From Panaeolus papilionaceus (Eukaryota; Basidiomycota; Agaricomycetes; Agaricales), in contig JADNRZ010000008.1 in NCBI GenBank assembly GCA_015501605.1, positions 1 to 64,000 of the forward strand: a DNA stretch of 64,000 nucleotides, written 5' to 3'. Under the pieces are notes generated by a model that had not been told where the DNA came from, did no database searches, and saw only the letters and a program-made list of their open reading frames with translations. Shown in pieces: positions 45,344 through 57,941 of this stretch. The position numbers and the translations under genes were made by a program. Within the stretch, counting starts at the first letter, position 1. Each line of letters begins with the position of its first letter.

Positions 45344-48300
45344 TTTTTTTTTTTTTTTGGTTCAACAATTTATATACCGGTGCGCGGCTGGCAGTCCGGT
45401 CGGATCACAGTAAATACAAACGAAGTACGAATACTAGGAATGACTACTCCCCAATTAAGTTGGGTATATACCACGGCAGACTAATCTAAGGCGAGCGCGA
45501 AGCGCGAGCAAAGTACGTGGGGCAAGATATCAAAGCCGATTGCGCGGCAAATAAGCCACTCCCTCCGGAGAAGGCGGCAGTCCAAAGTGATCAACCAAGC
45601 GTCATCAGGTTAACGCCCTCGACCTGGTTGTCGAACAGAAGTGGTGGTGCCCCGGAGGGGCGCCTACTACTCGAAGCCCTTGGTTGCCCATGGACGGGCA
45701 CCAGGTGGCTAAACTCTAACCCGCGTACGCACCGAAGTGCACTCCCCGACCACTGGTTGTAGCGCCGAAGCTTCCAGCACGCAAGGGCCCCGTCACTGGC
45801 ATCCAATTAAGGACCGCTCGGGGGACGGGCCATCGTGTCGGCCTCCTGAATGTTCGGGACCCCAACAACCACCCCACTTCAGGTCTTTATCCGACACCCT
45901 CCTCCTCCCGGGGGCGGGAAGGGCGTATCGCGGCAAAGGAGAATGCGAGCGGGTTCGCGTTCAAGTATTTATAGAGCTCCCATGTATCCCATGGGTGCCC
46001 GCGATAGTGCTTGTACTTCCGACAGGAGCACAAGATGTGAGAACGCGTCCCGAAGCGCCCGCAGGCGCAACGAGGAGCGGGGAGGTTGAACTGATGGGAG
46101 CGTGGCCCGTAATACAACGAACTGCGCGTGCGGTCAAGGACGGTGGTCCGGCCTCGAACGCGGATAGCCAAGACCCATCCTTCTTCGTGGTGGGCCTGAG
46201 GAGACAGTCGTGCTTGTCATGGAGGGGCATGAAGTGCCTGCCTCTGTATGATACATCCGAGAACTTTGCTTCCCAGAGTTGGAGTGCCTCGCGATCTGCA
46301 AAATCGCGGAGCCAGTCTAGCGTCGTGAGGGGGCGTGCCCCCACACGAACACCGGGTAGAGATGTGACCATCTCGTGAGCGGTCCCCTGTGGACCCCAGC
46401 GAAGCTGGGAGGGGACGTGTACAAAAAGTACACGCCGATTGGCTGCCGCAGGCAGCCAAGCGGCAAGAGCGCGCACAATGGCCAGGCTGTGTTCCTGACC
46501 ACCATGCTCCGTGCAGTCGGTCGCCAGCCTGATAGCAGGCATGCAGTCCGAGAATACATACACGCGCTCGCACCTTGGGAAGGTGATAGCCTTACACAAG
46601 GCGAGCCGTATAGCAGCAAGTTCCGCCGAGACGGAAGTAGAACGTCCCGCCGGGCGGCGGGTGCGCCATGGGTCATTGACCGATGGCTCGAGTCCTTCCA
46701 CGGGTCCACAGCATACACAAGTGCACTTACTGCAGCCTGGAAGTGGTCGTATCGTGGTACTGACGCATCGCCAGCGCCACAAACGAACCGGGTGTATCAG
46801 CAGCCTCAGCCATAAGCTGGACCAGCTGATCCGCCCTCGACGGCCACTCCCCGCCGTCAGGCGGGGGAGTGGGCGGGGGCGGGAGGGTCTCATTGACGTC
46901 CACCTGGTGGGGAACGTTCAGTGAGTCGATTGCCAGGTCTGGACTCATCAGGCAAAGCTCGATGGGTTCAGTCAGTTGGGGGAGTCTTGAAATGATCTCC
47001 ATAACGGCCCCAGAGGTCTTCGCCCTTTCGGACTCGACATACGGGCAAAGGAACGAGCATGCAGCGGAGCTGCATGCGAGTTCCGTTCGTCCAGGAACCC
47101 CCGAAGGGGGTGACTGGACGCGAGCGTCCCGACGCGCCAGGTGGAGCGGTCAGTCAGACGACGAAGGAGTAGAGGATTGGAAGGAGGCCCGCCAGGGCCT
47201 CCGTTCCACCTATGGGGGTGGTCTTAAACGCACCCGTAATCCATAGGGCAGCCTTACACTGCATCCCGTTAAACATTTTCAGAAGTTCCTTGTTACGGGA
47301 TCCCCTGAAGAACCACAGCCTATGTCCATACGTAGCGATCGGAAGAACGCACGTGCGGTACAGAAGCCGACGTTGGACCGGGGACAGTCCCCGGAGAGAG
47401 TTGCCAAGCATCCCCATGGCCTTAACCGTGGTGAGTGCTTTTGTGGTGTAGTAACGTACGTGCTCCCTAAAGGTGAGCCCGCGATCGAAGTAGAAGCCCA
47501 AGTACTCCAAATGGGTTTGGGCTTCAACGGCGTAGCGCCCGTATAGGGCGCGTACCCCAAATCAATGGGGGGATTGATACCATCTCGCCTGCGCGAGAAG
47601 TGGAATAGTTCAGACTTGTCATGTTCCAGCACGAGGGCCAGAGCAGTGAACAAGGTGAAGATAATAGAGTACGCCGCCCGAAGGGCGGCGATATTGTCGG
47701 TCAATTTCTTGGCCTGGCAAATGAGGGTGCCATCGTCGACAACGATAGAAGTAACAAGACAGCGCGCGCCTCGAAGATCTTCATAATCGGAGCAATATAA
47801 AGAGCGGATAAGACCGGGGACAGGGCGAGCCCTGTCCCACACCCACATCGGCGGGCATTGGTTCAGAGGTGAAGCGCGTGGAACGTCCCACAAGATATGA
47901 GGCGAAAAACCTCCGGACCTTAGCAGGGAAACCCTGCTTGGCCAGTATAGCCATCAGAACGTCATGGTTCAATGACGGGAAGAACTGCGCGATGTCAAAT
48001 GCCACCACGCTGGTTACCAACCCTTCGCCCAGCCCGATCGGACCATGTGGGTGAGGATGAGGCCCGCATCCTCTGTTGAGCGCTGTTTAACGCCTCCCAG
48101 TTGACACGGATGGAATATGTCCAGTTTGATGCCTTCAAACTGAATGCGGGTCGAGATGAGTTTCTCGATGAGTTTACCAAGAGTGTTCAGGAGCACAATT
48201 GGCCTGAACGACTTCGGAGTAGAGTAAGATGCCTTCCCCGGTTTCGGAATATAACCGAGGTGGAGTCCTTGAAGTGGCTGGCCAATAGCCTGCCGTTAGG

Positions 48301-49308
48301 CAGGCGTTGGCCAGCTGTACGAAGAGGGTCTCGACGCCATCGGCGTCGATGACCCTCTTCAGGTACCGCCACGTGATGTGGTCGGGACCGGGTGCAGAGA
48401 GACCGGAGCACGCTACTAGGGCTTCGCGCAGCTCCTGTCCGGAGAAAACCTCCCATTCCCTCTCCTGCAGAGAAGGAAGCTCGTCCAGGACCGAGAGGTC
48501 ATACTCTCGATCCGTGGCTGAATTGTAAGTGCCGTGGAGTCCTTCCCACAGCGAGTCAACAGTATGACATGGTTGCCCAGATACTGGATAGCCTCCGACG
48601 GCGGTAACTTGCGCTTCTGGACCCAGTTCATTAGGTCCCAGGGGCGCTTGTTGGTTTCTGCGATTTTCTCGATTTCGGCATCGAAAAAGACCCGCTTCGC
48701 GCTACGAGTAGCTCTCCGCAGGGCCCGCCATTCCTCCCTACCCCGGGTGGCCCGGAAGGCAGAAAGGGCGGTCGCGCATTCGTCATTCCACCAAGCTTTT
48801 GATCGCCTGACGATTTTCTTCTCCGTGGCGTGGTGATCCCACGCCTCTTGAAAGCAAAGCGCAATAGCCGAGGCCATGCCCTCCACTCCCTCAGGAGTAC
48901 GTACAAACTCGCGTCCGACGAGGCCTTGTAGCCCCGCGCGAAGCGCGGATAAGAAAGCCTTTTCCGTGTCCGAATTAGGCTTGATGGACTTGCGAGGAGG
49001 AACCGAAGGCTCCTCCGAGCAAGGAAGAGTGCATCCCAGAGGGATGTGATCACTGACACCCTGCCAGGATCTGTCGCGCGTCGGCGCGTGGGACAGAGAG
49101 AACTCTGCCCTGAGAAAGACGAGGTCAATCACCGTAGGCAAAAGATCTGCCTGAAAAGGGATGTGGGTGGGGCCCGGGTTGACCGGTTCCGCCCACAGCA
49201 ACCCCGTTTCCGCCGCGATCTCCTGGATTTGGACAGCGCGGGAATTGTGCCCTTCGATGTCTGGGTCCCAGACATGAGAGCGACAGTTGAAGTCGCCCCC
49301 CATATATA
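45344..49308 (-). mobile_element. LINE-A copy A11 with 14-bp target duplication
   Basis: CTCATGAAGCTGTA lies at 45330-45343 and 49309-49322, flanking the copy in B5. A T run starts at 45344. The copy reaches the endonuclease codons YMGGDFNCRSHVWD, where it is 5'-truncated. Confidence 0.95.
45885..49305 (-). pseudogene. LINE-A A11 ORF2, many small gaps
   Basis: The endonuclease and linker are open from 49303 to about 48580 (TVIDLVFL, SDHIPLG, KSKAWWNDECATAL). RT is split by one- or two-base losses near 48576, 48281, 48252, 48020, 47865, 47750 and 47505 but shows HITWRYLKR, FDIAQFFPSLNH and VDDGTLICQ. A 14-base deletion lies at the hairpin before VDD. RNase H (46660-46090) reads SAELAAIRLALCKA and FSDCMPAIRLAT. 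A deletion near 46092 removes EYYHRMQF. The pattern of single-base losses resembles that in A7. Confidence 0.8.
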
Positions 49309-49651
49309 CTCATGAAGCTGTATGAGCTCCGGACCACTCATTTCGAGTCCACCCTCCTCTCGTTTGTTGATGATGGCACTATCCTTGTCCAATCCCCCTC
49401 TCTCAATCGCAACAACGAAGTCCTTAGGGACGCGTATGTGGTCATCTATGCGCTTTTCACTGCCTTTGCCCTCCTTCTTGAACATGGCAAGTCTGAGCTC
49501 TTTCACTTCTCTCGTGCATGCAACAAGTACAACCCACTGCTGGATCTAGGCTTCGCTCCCTACACTGGCAACACTCCCCTCACTCCCAAGCTGTACTGGC
49601 AGTACCTTGGGTTCTATTTTGACTGCACGCTCTCGTTCAAGCTGAACTTCT

Positions 49652-49832
49652 CAGTCCCCCTGGAGTACCATAGGGACTCCCTAGGGACTCTCCGGACTCC
49701 CTACAGACTTTTTACATATATTACCTAAATTCAATATTTTGATAGGTCTAAGACGAATCCATATACCGAGTCTGTAGGGACTCTGTACAGACTCTGTACG
49801 GACTCCATAGGGACTCCATAGGGACTCCAGTA
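49652..49832. repeat. KDZ-2 left end: GGGACTCCATA-type array
   Basis: About ten units such as TAGGGACTCCC, CGGACTCCC, TAGGGACTCTG and TACGGACTCCA occur in two clusters, 49671-49707 and 49770-49832. The right end (56797-56905) has the same units mostly on the other strand (GGGAGTCC, GTCCGTAC). Confidence 0.8.
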
Positions 49833-51962
49833 TATATATTCCAGATTTATAGTAATACAAGGTGATTGTACATGTGCATATATTCTAATGACTAATTATT
49901 ATCTACACCAGAGTCATCTGCATTTGCATTATTGGATTTTTGAGCCCTTTTCTTTAGAACCTTCTTGGAGTGGATATATAAGATAGCATGCAAAAACCAG
50001 TTGAAGTTCCAGATGGTGAACTTTTTCAAAATATACTCATATCCTGCAAGCCATGCATTAAGTTGTTCACATGCCTGTAGAAAAATACATCAATATCGAT
50101 TTATGACATAAGTAGAATCAAATCAAACCTGGGTATTAAATACTCTTTTCCAAACAGTCTGGCCAGTGTTGGTCCTTACTTTTAAAACCAAATTTGGACT
50201 TGACCCATCTTCTGGAGCAGGGTTGCAAAATTCTTGACAAAGTGCATCGGTCTTGCTATGGTTTTTATAGTGGTAGGAGTCAACAATGAAGCGAGTTGTG
50301 TCCAACCACCCTTTGAAAGTTGGATTTTTAGTCACAGTTTTAAGAACGATGCAGGCTTTGTCGATGTAGATAAATGAAGGTCGTAGTTCAGGAGTGGGAT
50401 AAACAGATGTGAGAAAGGACATGATGTTTGTTGGGGACTCTGATTTGGCAAATAAGGCCCAAGCAATGACAACACCACAGGGAGCACAGAGTGTTTCCAC
50501 ACAGTAGTACTTTGTTGGAGAAAAGTAATGCTTGAATGTAATTGGCTCTGGGTCGTCCTGGTCATGGGGATTGGGTTGGCGATTAGGGGTGGGCTGCCAT
50601 GGGTTTCTCTCTCCATTCCGATGAATAACATGAGCAACTCCAAGAAAGTCACTTTGTCGGTTTGCACCATCCCATTTGTTCCATTGGGCTTGGTGAAGCT
50701 GGCATGCCTTAGTTCCTTGTACAGCTTGTCAAGAGCAGTCTGCTATGCGACACAAAGCTCCATACTGAGCAACATGATCATGGCAGTAGGACTCGCCACA
50801 GTAGTTTGCCAGAGCACTGGTACAGCCAGGACGAGCACAATGCACAGGACCAGTCACAATGCCATCTACAACATGCATGTTGACTGTATCTTCAGAGGAA
50901 ATGTCTGGTTCATCGTCTACTGATGCTCGGTATGGCTGTGTGCAGTCACTGCAGGAATGTGTAGCCATGTTGGGTATTTGGCCTTTCTGTCCAAGCTGTT
51001 GGAATGCATGTTGGGTCAAGGAGTCGATGGAGGAATTATAGGGGACAGTAAGGTCAACAGAAGTGTCACCAGAAATGAGACAGGTGGATTCCTGAATAAA
51101 TGCCTGCCAAATGTGCCGACATGATAGGAGGTTGTTGGGATTTTCAGATGAAAAGCTGTCGTTCCAGAATTCCTTGTAGGCTGATGAAGAAGCATGGAGA
51201 TTGTATGTCACATTGCATACAGCAGAGGAAAAAATACGATCTGACCACAGAGAATGTCCAAGCTTTAAATAACGGGCATTTGTCTGTAGAACCTCCACCT
51301 TGTGGTCTGTATTAGGTGGTGACCAATACTGGGTATCTGGCAAATATGTTGTCTTGCAGCTGCTGCTACTGTCATGTCCACATCGTGCTCCAACCACATA
51401 GCTATATGGATGGTAAATGGAAGATTTGATAAGGTTGACCTGTGCAACATCATCATGCTTCAAGTAAAAGTGTAGAGAGCAAGGTTGACAGTTTGGCTGT
51501 TGACATTGGAAGACAGTAGGAACAATGACATAGACAGGATCAATAGCTGCAATGTTGGTTGGCTTTAGGGAAGCTGTGTGACCATGTTGACGGAAGGAGG
51601 GATTTAAATTGAGGTTAACTGCTAGTTCATGAAGAATGTCTCCAAATTTCTCTGGAGAAGAATGCGAGTTGAGGAGGAATGAAGTATCATTATCAAATCG
51701 ACGGATTAGGAGGCGAGCAAGAACACATATCCAAACATCTGATGCCTGCTCTGTGCCAAAAATTTTAACTTTTCGTCGGAAGTGAAGGTTAAGAAGATCA
51801 GGATTCTCCAGAAGGCTGAATAGAATAATAAGGGTAGAGGACAATGATATGTTGTTGTTGAAATTGCTCTGAATAAAGGAGCTAAATGTTGAGAAAGGGA
51901 TGTCTGGAAATGGGGAGGTATTGGATGTGGCAGATATGATGGGGATGAATGAAAGCAGTGCA

Positions 51963-54518
51963 ACCCGGTCCCGACCACATCACGTGGCGGTACCTGAAGA
52001 GGGTCATCGACGCCGATGGCGTCGAGACCCTCTTCGTACAGCTGGCCAACGCCTGCCTAACGGCAGGCTACTGGCCCAGCCACTTCAAAGACTCAACCTC
52101 GGTTATCATCCCGAAACCGGGGAAGGTGTCTTACTCTACTCCGAAGTCGTTCAGGCCAATTGTGCTCCTGAACACTCTCGGTAAGCTCATCGAGAAACTT
52201 ATCTCGACCCGCATCCAGTTTGAAGGCATCAAACTAGACATATTCCATCCGTGTCAACTGGGGGGCGTTAAACAGCGCTCGACAGAGGACGCGGGCCTCA
52301 TCCTCACCCATATGGTCCGCGTGGGCTGGGCGAAGGGTCTGGTAACCAGCGTAGTGGCATTTGACATCGCGCAATTCTTCCCATCACTGAACCATGATGT
52401 TCTGATGGCAATACTGGCCAAGCAGGGTTTCCCCGCTAAGGTCCGGAGGTTTTTTGCCTCATATCTTGTAGGACGCTCCACTTGTTACAGCTGGAACACC
52501 TTCACTTCTGAACCAATGCCTGCCGATGTGGGTGTGGGACAGGGCTCCGCCCTGTCCCCGGTTCTATCCGCTCTTTATATTGCTCCGATCATGAAGATCT
52601 TCGAGGCGCGCTGTCTTGCTACTTGCTATCATTCGTCGACGATGGCACTCTCATTTGCCAGGCCAAGAAATTGACCGACAATATCGCCGCCCTTCGGGCG
52701 GCGTACTCTATCATCTTCACCTTGTTTACCGCTCTGGCACTTGTGTTGGAGCATGACAAGTCTGAACTGTTCCACTTCTCGCGCAGACGAGATGGTGTTA
52801 ATCCCCCCATTGATTTGGGGTATGCGCCCTATACGGGCGCTACGCCGTTGAAACCCAAACCGATCTGGAGGTATCTGGGCTTCTACTTCGATCGCGGGCT
52901 CACCTTTAGGGAGCACGTACGCTATTACACCACAAAAGCACTCACCACGGTCAAGGCCATGGGGATGCTTGGTAATTCGCTCCGGGGCCTTTCCCTGGTC
53001 CAACGTCGGCTTCTGTACCGCACGTGCGTGATTCCGATCGCCACGTACGGGCATAGGCTATGGTTCTTCAGGGGCTCTCGTAACAAAGAGCTCCTGAAAA
53101 TGTTTAACGGGATGCAGCGTAAAGCTGCCCTATGGATTACGGGTGCGTTTAAGACCACTCCCATAGGTGGAGCAGAGGCCCTGGCGGGCCTCCTTCCAAT
53201 TCCCCTACTCCTTCGTCGTCTGACTGACCGCTCCACCTGGTGCGTCGGGACGCTCGCGTCCAGTCACCCCCTTCGGGGGTTCCTGGACGAACGGAACTCG
53301 CATGCAGCTCCGCTGCATGCTCGTTCCTTTGCCCGTATGTCCGAGTCCGAAAGGGTGAAGACCTCTGGGGCTGTTATGGAGATCATTTCACGTCTCCCCC
53401 AACTGACTGAACCCATCGAGCTCTTGCCCGATGAGTCCAGGCCTGGCAATCGACTCACTGAACGCTTCCCACACCAGGTTGACGTCAATGAGACACTCCC
53501 GCCCCCGCCCACTCCCCCGCCTGACGGCGGGGAGTGGCCGTCGAGGGCAGATCAGCTGGTCCAGCTTATGGCTGAAGCTGCTGATACACCCGGTTCGTTC
53601 GTGGCAGCTGGCAATGCGTCAGTCCCACGATACGACCACTTCCAGGCTGCAGTAAGTGCACTTGTGTATGCTGTGGACCCCGTGGAAGGACTCGAGCCAT
53701 CGGTCGATGACCCGTGGCGCACCTGCCGCCCGGCGGGACGTTCTACTTCCGTCTCGGCAGAACTTGCTGCTATACGGCTCGCCTTGTGTAAGGCCATTAC
53801 CTTCCCAAGGTGCGAGCGCGTATACGTATTCTCGGACTGCATGCCTGCCATCAGGTTAGCAACCGACTGCACGGAGCATGGTGGTCAGGAACACAGCCTG
53901 GCCATCGTGCACGCTCTTGCCACTTGGCTGCCGCAGGCAGCCAACCGGCGCGTACTTTTTGTACACGTCCCCTCCCAGCTTCGCTGGGGCCCACAGGGGA
54001 CTGCTCATGAGATGGTCACATCTCTCCCCGGTGTTCGTGTGGGGGCACGCCCCCTCACGACGCTAGACTGGCTCCGCGATTTCGCCGATCGCGAGGCACT
54101 TCAACTCTGGGAAGCAAAGTTCTCGGATGTATCATACAGAGGCAGGCACTTTATGCCCCTCCACGACAAGCACGACCGTCTACTCAAGCCCACCACGAAG
54201 AAGGGTGGGTCTTGGTTATCCGCGTTCGAGGCCGGACCACCGTCCTTGACCGCACGCGCAGTTCGTTGTATTACGGGCCACGCTCCCATCGGTGAATACT
54301 ATCACCGTATGCAATTCAATCTCCCCGCACCTCGTTGCGCCTGCGGGCGCTTCGGGACGCGCTCTCATATCTTGTGCTCTTGCCGGAAGTACAAGCATTA
54401 TCGCGGGCACCCATGGGATACATGGGAGCTCTATAAATACTTGAACGCGAACCCTCTCGCGTTCTCCTTTGCCGCGATACGCCCTTCCCGCCCTCGGGAG
54501 GAGGAGGGCGTCGGATAA
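51963..54518 (+). pseudogene. LINE-A A12 ORF2: RT and RNase H, one frameshift
   Basis: The first part, to about 52610, holds VVAFDIAQFFPSLNH and GVGQGSALSPVLSALYI. A 16-base deletion over the pre-FVDD hairpin shifts the frame. The rest (52620-54518) is one open frame of about 630 codons: LSFVDDGTLICQ, WRYLGFYFDRGLTFREH, the thumb, RNase H (SAELAAIRLALCKA, FSDCMPAIRLAT, VHVPSQLRWGP) and CACGRFGTRSHILCSCRKY. It gives the cleanest RNase H and C-terminus of LINE-A. Confidence 0.9.
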
Positions 54519-55053
54519 AGATCTGAAGTGGGGTGGTTGTTGGGGTCCCGAACATTCAGGAGGCCAAGACGATGGCCCGTCCCCCAAGCGGTCCTTAATT
54601 GGATGCCAGCGACGGGGCCCTTGCGTGCTGGAAGCTTCGGCGTCACAACCAGTGGTCAGGGAGCGCACTTCGGTGCGTACGCGGGTTAGAGTTTAGCCAC
54701 CTGGTGCCCGTCCATGGGCAACCAAGGGCTTCGAGTAGTAGGCGCCCCTTCGGGGCACCGCCACTTCTGTTCGACAACCGGGTCGAGGGCGTTAACCCGA
54801 CGACGCTCGGTTGATGACTGCCGCCTTCTTCGGAGGGAGAGGCTTACTTGCCGCGCAATCGGCCTTGATATCTTGCCCCACGTACTTTGCTCGCGCTTCG
54901 CGCTCGCATTTGTTCAGTCTGCCGTGGTATATACCCAACTTAATTGGGGAGTAGTCATTCCTAGTATTCGTACTTCGTTTGTATTTACTGTGATCCGACC
55001 GGACTGCCAGTCGCGCACCAGTATATAAATTGTTGAACCAAAAAAAAAAAAAA
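51963..55053 (+). mobile_element. LINE-A copy A12 inside the KDZ-2 transposase
   Basis: The copy starts at codons PGPDHITWRYLKR of RT and ends in an A run (55040-55053). The transposase coding sequence flanks both sides. No convincing target duplication was found (left AAAGCAGTGCA, right CATAGTCACC), so the insertion may have deleted a few target bases. Confidence 0.9.
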
Positions 55054-55603
55054 CATAGTCACCATCTCCACTACCTTCCTCTTCCTCTTCACCATCTTCA
55101 CCACTTCCCTTGTCCGCTTCACCATTTCCGCTATCAACTTCCATCTCATCCTCAGCCTTGTCCTCTTCCTCTGCATCGAGCATTGTAACATCTCCATCTC
55201 CATCCTCATCACCCTTATCTACATCCTTTCGGGCTCTCTTGGCTTTGGTGGGTTTTGCTATAGCTGAGATTGTATGCTTGCGACCTGGTTTGGTGGGACT
55301 TGGCTTAGTGGGCTTTGTGACAGAGGGGTTTTTTGGCTTTTTTTCTTTGAGACGGATGCTTGAACGAAGAGCAGACATAGTTGTAGTGATGAATTGCTAG
55401 ATTTGTTGTGAAAATATAGTGCGCGTGTTGGTGGAAGCAGAAAGAAAGAGGCTTGCACTGCGTGTATGATGAGTCTAGTGACACGCGGCATTCCACGGAT
55501 TGCTGACCCAATTAGCGTCTATTCTTAGATGCGCGCAAGTTTATAAAAAGAATATTTATTTATTACATCTATTCTATGACAGGAGTCTATTTTACAATTA
55601 CAC

Positions 55604-55648
55604 GAACTAATTTTGCTGTACCACAAGATGGTACAGCAAAATTAGTTC
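55604..55648. repeat. Perfect 20-bp hairpin
   Basis: GAACTAATTTTGCTGTACCA and its exact complement flank a 5-base loop (CAAGA). Confidence 0.95.
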
Positions 55649-55685
55649 AAGCTACGAAGGCCAAATCATTTGGCCTTCGTAGCTT
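55649..55685. repeat. Perfect 18-bp palindrome adjoining the first hairpin
   Basis: AAGCTACGAAGGCCAAAT and its exact complement flank one base (C), directly after the first hairpin. Confidence 0.95.
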
Positions 55686-55879
55686 TGCGCGGCGCGTGTC
55701 GGATTGGCACTAATATGCGGAATGATCATCTGTGATCATGTGCGTCGTTTAGGCCTGTGGTATGTGGTTGGGATTGGGATGGCTGGGTGGTGGGCCGGGG
55801 TGGCTCAGGTTGGTGTGTGTGGTTCGTTTGTGGTTGACATGGGTGGTGGTTCGCGCTTGTTGTCGTTGTGGTTGCCCCA

Positions 55880-56290
55880 TCTCCATGTCACATCCCCGCC
55901 CCGTTGCACGCGCCCCTATCCCTCCTTTCCTCTCATCCCTGTCCCTCCCGTTCTGTCTCCCCTCCCTCCCCTCTCGTTCTGTCTCCTCTCCACTTACCCT
56001 CTCGTCTCGTCACCCTCTCTCTCCACCCTCTCGTCTCGTCACCCTCTCTCTCTCGTCTCCCTCCCTCCCCTCTCGTTCTGTCTCCTTCCCGTTCTGTCTC
56101 CCCTCCCTTCGCCTCTCCTCTCGTTTCGTCTCCCTCCACTCCCGCACTCACCCTCTCCTCTCGTCTTGTCTCTCTCACCCTCTTGTCTCCCTCCCTCTCT
56201 CTCTTGTCTCCCTCCCTCCCCTCCCCTCTTGTCTCCTATCCCCTCCCCGTCTCCCAGTCTCGTCTCGCCTCCACCTACCAACTCCATCCC
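55880..56290. repeat. Long pyrimidine-rich tract
   Basis: About 400 bases consist almost only of C and T on the plus strand, in units such as CTCTCGTCTC and CCCTCCC. Open frames across it are low-complexity (Pro/Ser/Leu) and not credible genes. Confidence 0.9.
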
Positions 56291-57941
56291 TCCTGTCCCC
56301 TGTTCCTATCGTCGTCGTGCGTCGTCGTGGTCGTCGTGCGTTGTTGTCATGCATCATCGTCGTGCGTCATCGTCATGGTCGTTGTTGGCAGTCGTGTTTG
56401 CTGGTGACGTGGCATGGTGACGTGGCACAGTGTAGAGTGGTGGTGGTGGTGGTGGTGGGACTGAGGGATGAGGGTGTTCCAACAGAGACACGGGGATGGT
56501 GATGGGGGGTGGTGATAGGTGGTGGTATGAGGGAAGGAAGGGAGCATGACGAGTTGTCACACTGTGTGATGGTTTGCACATGGGCCACACGTGTTACATC
56601 ACGCAACAACATTATTAATATTATTAATATTATTGAGATAACAATAAGATAACAATAAGATAAGGCGTGACAAATGTAAGAAAAATCACGAAAATAATCG
56701 GTAAAAATAAATTAAAATCAGCATAAAATACACTATAAATGGGAAATCAAAAATTAAATAGCACTAAAAACCCTATTTTACATAGATTTAGCTATAGTCC
56801 GTAGGGAGTCCATACATAGTCCCTACAGACTGTACCCCCATTTTATACGAAAAAAATAAAAATAAAAAAATAAGTAGGAACTCCATACGGAGTCCGTACG
56901 GTACTCAGGGGGACTGACAAGTACTCTGTTCAAGGAGCATGTGCGCTATTACTCCACCAAAGCGCTTACAACCATCAAGGCCATGCGCATGCTTGGTTCC
57001 TCTACTCGTGGCTTGAATGCACGCCAGCAACATCTCCTTTACAGGTCCTGTGTCCTCCCCATTGCGACATATGGTCACTGCCTCTGGTTCTACGATGGTG
57101 CTCACAACAAGACACTCCTTGCTGAACTCGTCAAAATGCAGTGAAAAGCTGCACTCTGGATCACTGGTGCGTTTAGTACCGCTCCCACTGGCGCTGTTGA
57201 AGCATTTGCTGCCCTCATCCCCATTCCACTCTATCTCAAACGCCTCACTGATCGTTCCACACTTCGTGTGAGCATGCTTGCAGACACCCATCCGCTTCGC
57301 TCTCTCATGAGCAAGCAGCACGCTGGCAAGGCGCACCCTCACCCTCGAGCCATCTCAAAGATGACTGGTGCCCAGAAGGCCAAAGTCCGGAGTGCAGTCA
57401 TGGAGATCGACAAGAACCTCCTCCACCTTGAAGAACCAATGCAGGGATTCCCTCCAGAGGCTCGTCCAGGCCACTGCTTGCTTGATCATTTTCATGATTG
57501 CATCATCACCAGGAGCACCATACCAGGCACGAGCGCTGAAACGCGCCGGGACAAGTTGGACACCATCCTTGGCTGGGGAGATACCAGCCCCCACACTGTG
57601 TCAGCTATTGTGGATGCCTCTGTGCCTCCATCATGGCGCCATCAGTCCACTGTTTCGGCAGTGTATTATCGCAATGGGCGGGAGTTCCACAGCTCCAAGA
57701 ACGTTGCAGGCAAGTCTCTAGCCCAGGATGCGGAGCTCTTTGCCATTCGGTGCGCTATTTCCTTTGCCTCGCGCCAGGAGGGGTGCACACACATCGCAGT
57801 ATTCACTGATAGCTTGGGCATGGCCATGCGATCTGTGGATCCATCTGTTGGTCCTGGTCAGGTGCATGCCCTGGCCAACTGTCGTCTGCTAGCCAAGTGG
57901 TTCTCCAGAAGCGAAGATCACTTGCTCACCTTTGTCCATGT

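Larger units (their letters stand above)
49892..55378 (-). pseudogene. KDZ transposase with CxC5/CxC6 clusters, split by a LINE
   Basis: Segments on the minus strand are 55378-55054, then (beyond LINE A12) about 51962-50129, a 54-base intron (50128-50075) and 50074-49892, some 780 codons. The N-terminus is basic then acidic (MSALRSSIRLKEKKPKN, DAEEEDKAEDEMEVDS). The CxC5-like part reads PFSTFSSFIQ and CQQPNCQPCSLHFYLKHD. The CxC6-like part reads HSCSDCTQPYR, MHVVDGIVTGPVHCARPGC and YCHDHVAQYGALCRIADCS. A TGA at 50729-50731 follows, and the frame continues QAVQGTKACQLHQ. The core shows YIDKACIVLKT, FIVDSYHYKNH and NTQACEQLNAWLAGYE, so its acidic residues are present. Inactivation is by the TGA and the LINE. 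Cluster names are from memory of the KDZ family. Confidence 0.85.
49642..56926 (-). mobile_element. KDZ-2: 7.3-kb KDZ-class DNA transposon
   Basis: It splits B5 within YFDxTLSFKEH. Flanks CGTTCAAG (49634-49641) and TGTTCAAG (56927-56934) give a 7-8 bp duplication. The ends are inverted repeats: left CTGAACTTCTCAGTCCCCCT, right (inward) GAGTACTTGTCAGTCCCCCT. Both ends carry arrays of a GGGACTCC(A/C)TA unit. It encodes one minus-strand KDZ-type transposase. LINE-A copy A12 is nested inside it. Confidence 0.9.
55379..56926. other. Gene-free right flank of KDZ-2
   Basis: Upstream of the transposase start there are 1.5 kb without a credible gene. They contain two perfect hairpins (55604-55685), a pyrimidine tract (55880-56290), a CGTCGT/GGTGGT-rich stretch (56310-56460) and AT-rich short repeats (ATTATTAAT, AACAATAAGAT at 56611-56665). 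Confidence 0.6.

Noticed and set aside
51949..55053. 14-bp target duplication around LINE-A copy A12
   Set aside because: Left (AAAGCAGTGCA) and right (CATAGTCACC) flanks do not match. No duplication can be claimed.
55704..56502. Long plus-strand open frames over the pyrimidine tract
   Set aside because: The predicted proteins are only Pro/Ser/Leu/Arg low-complexity in all frames. The openness comes from the base composition.
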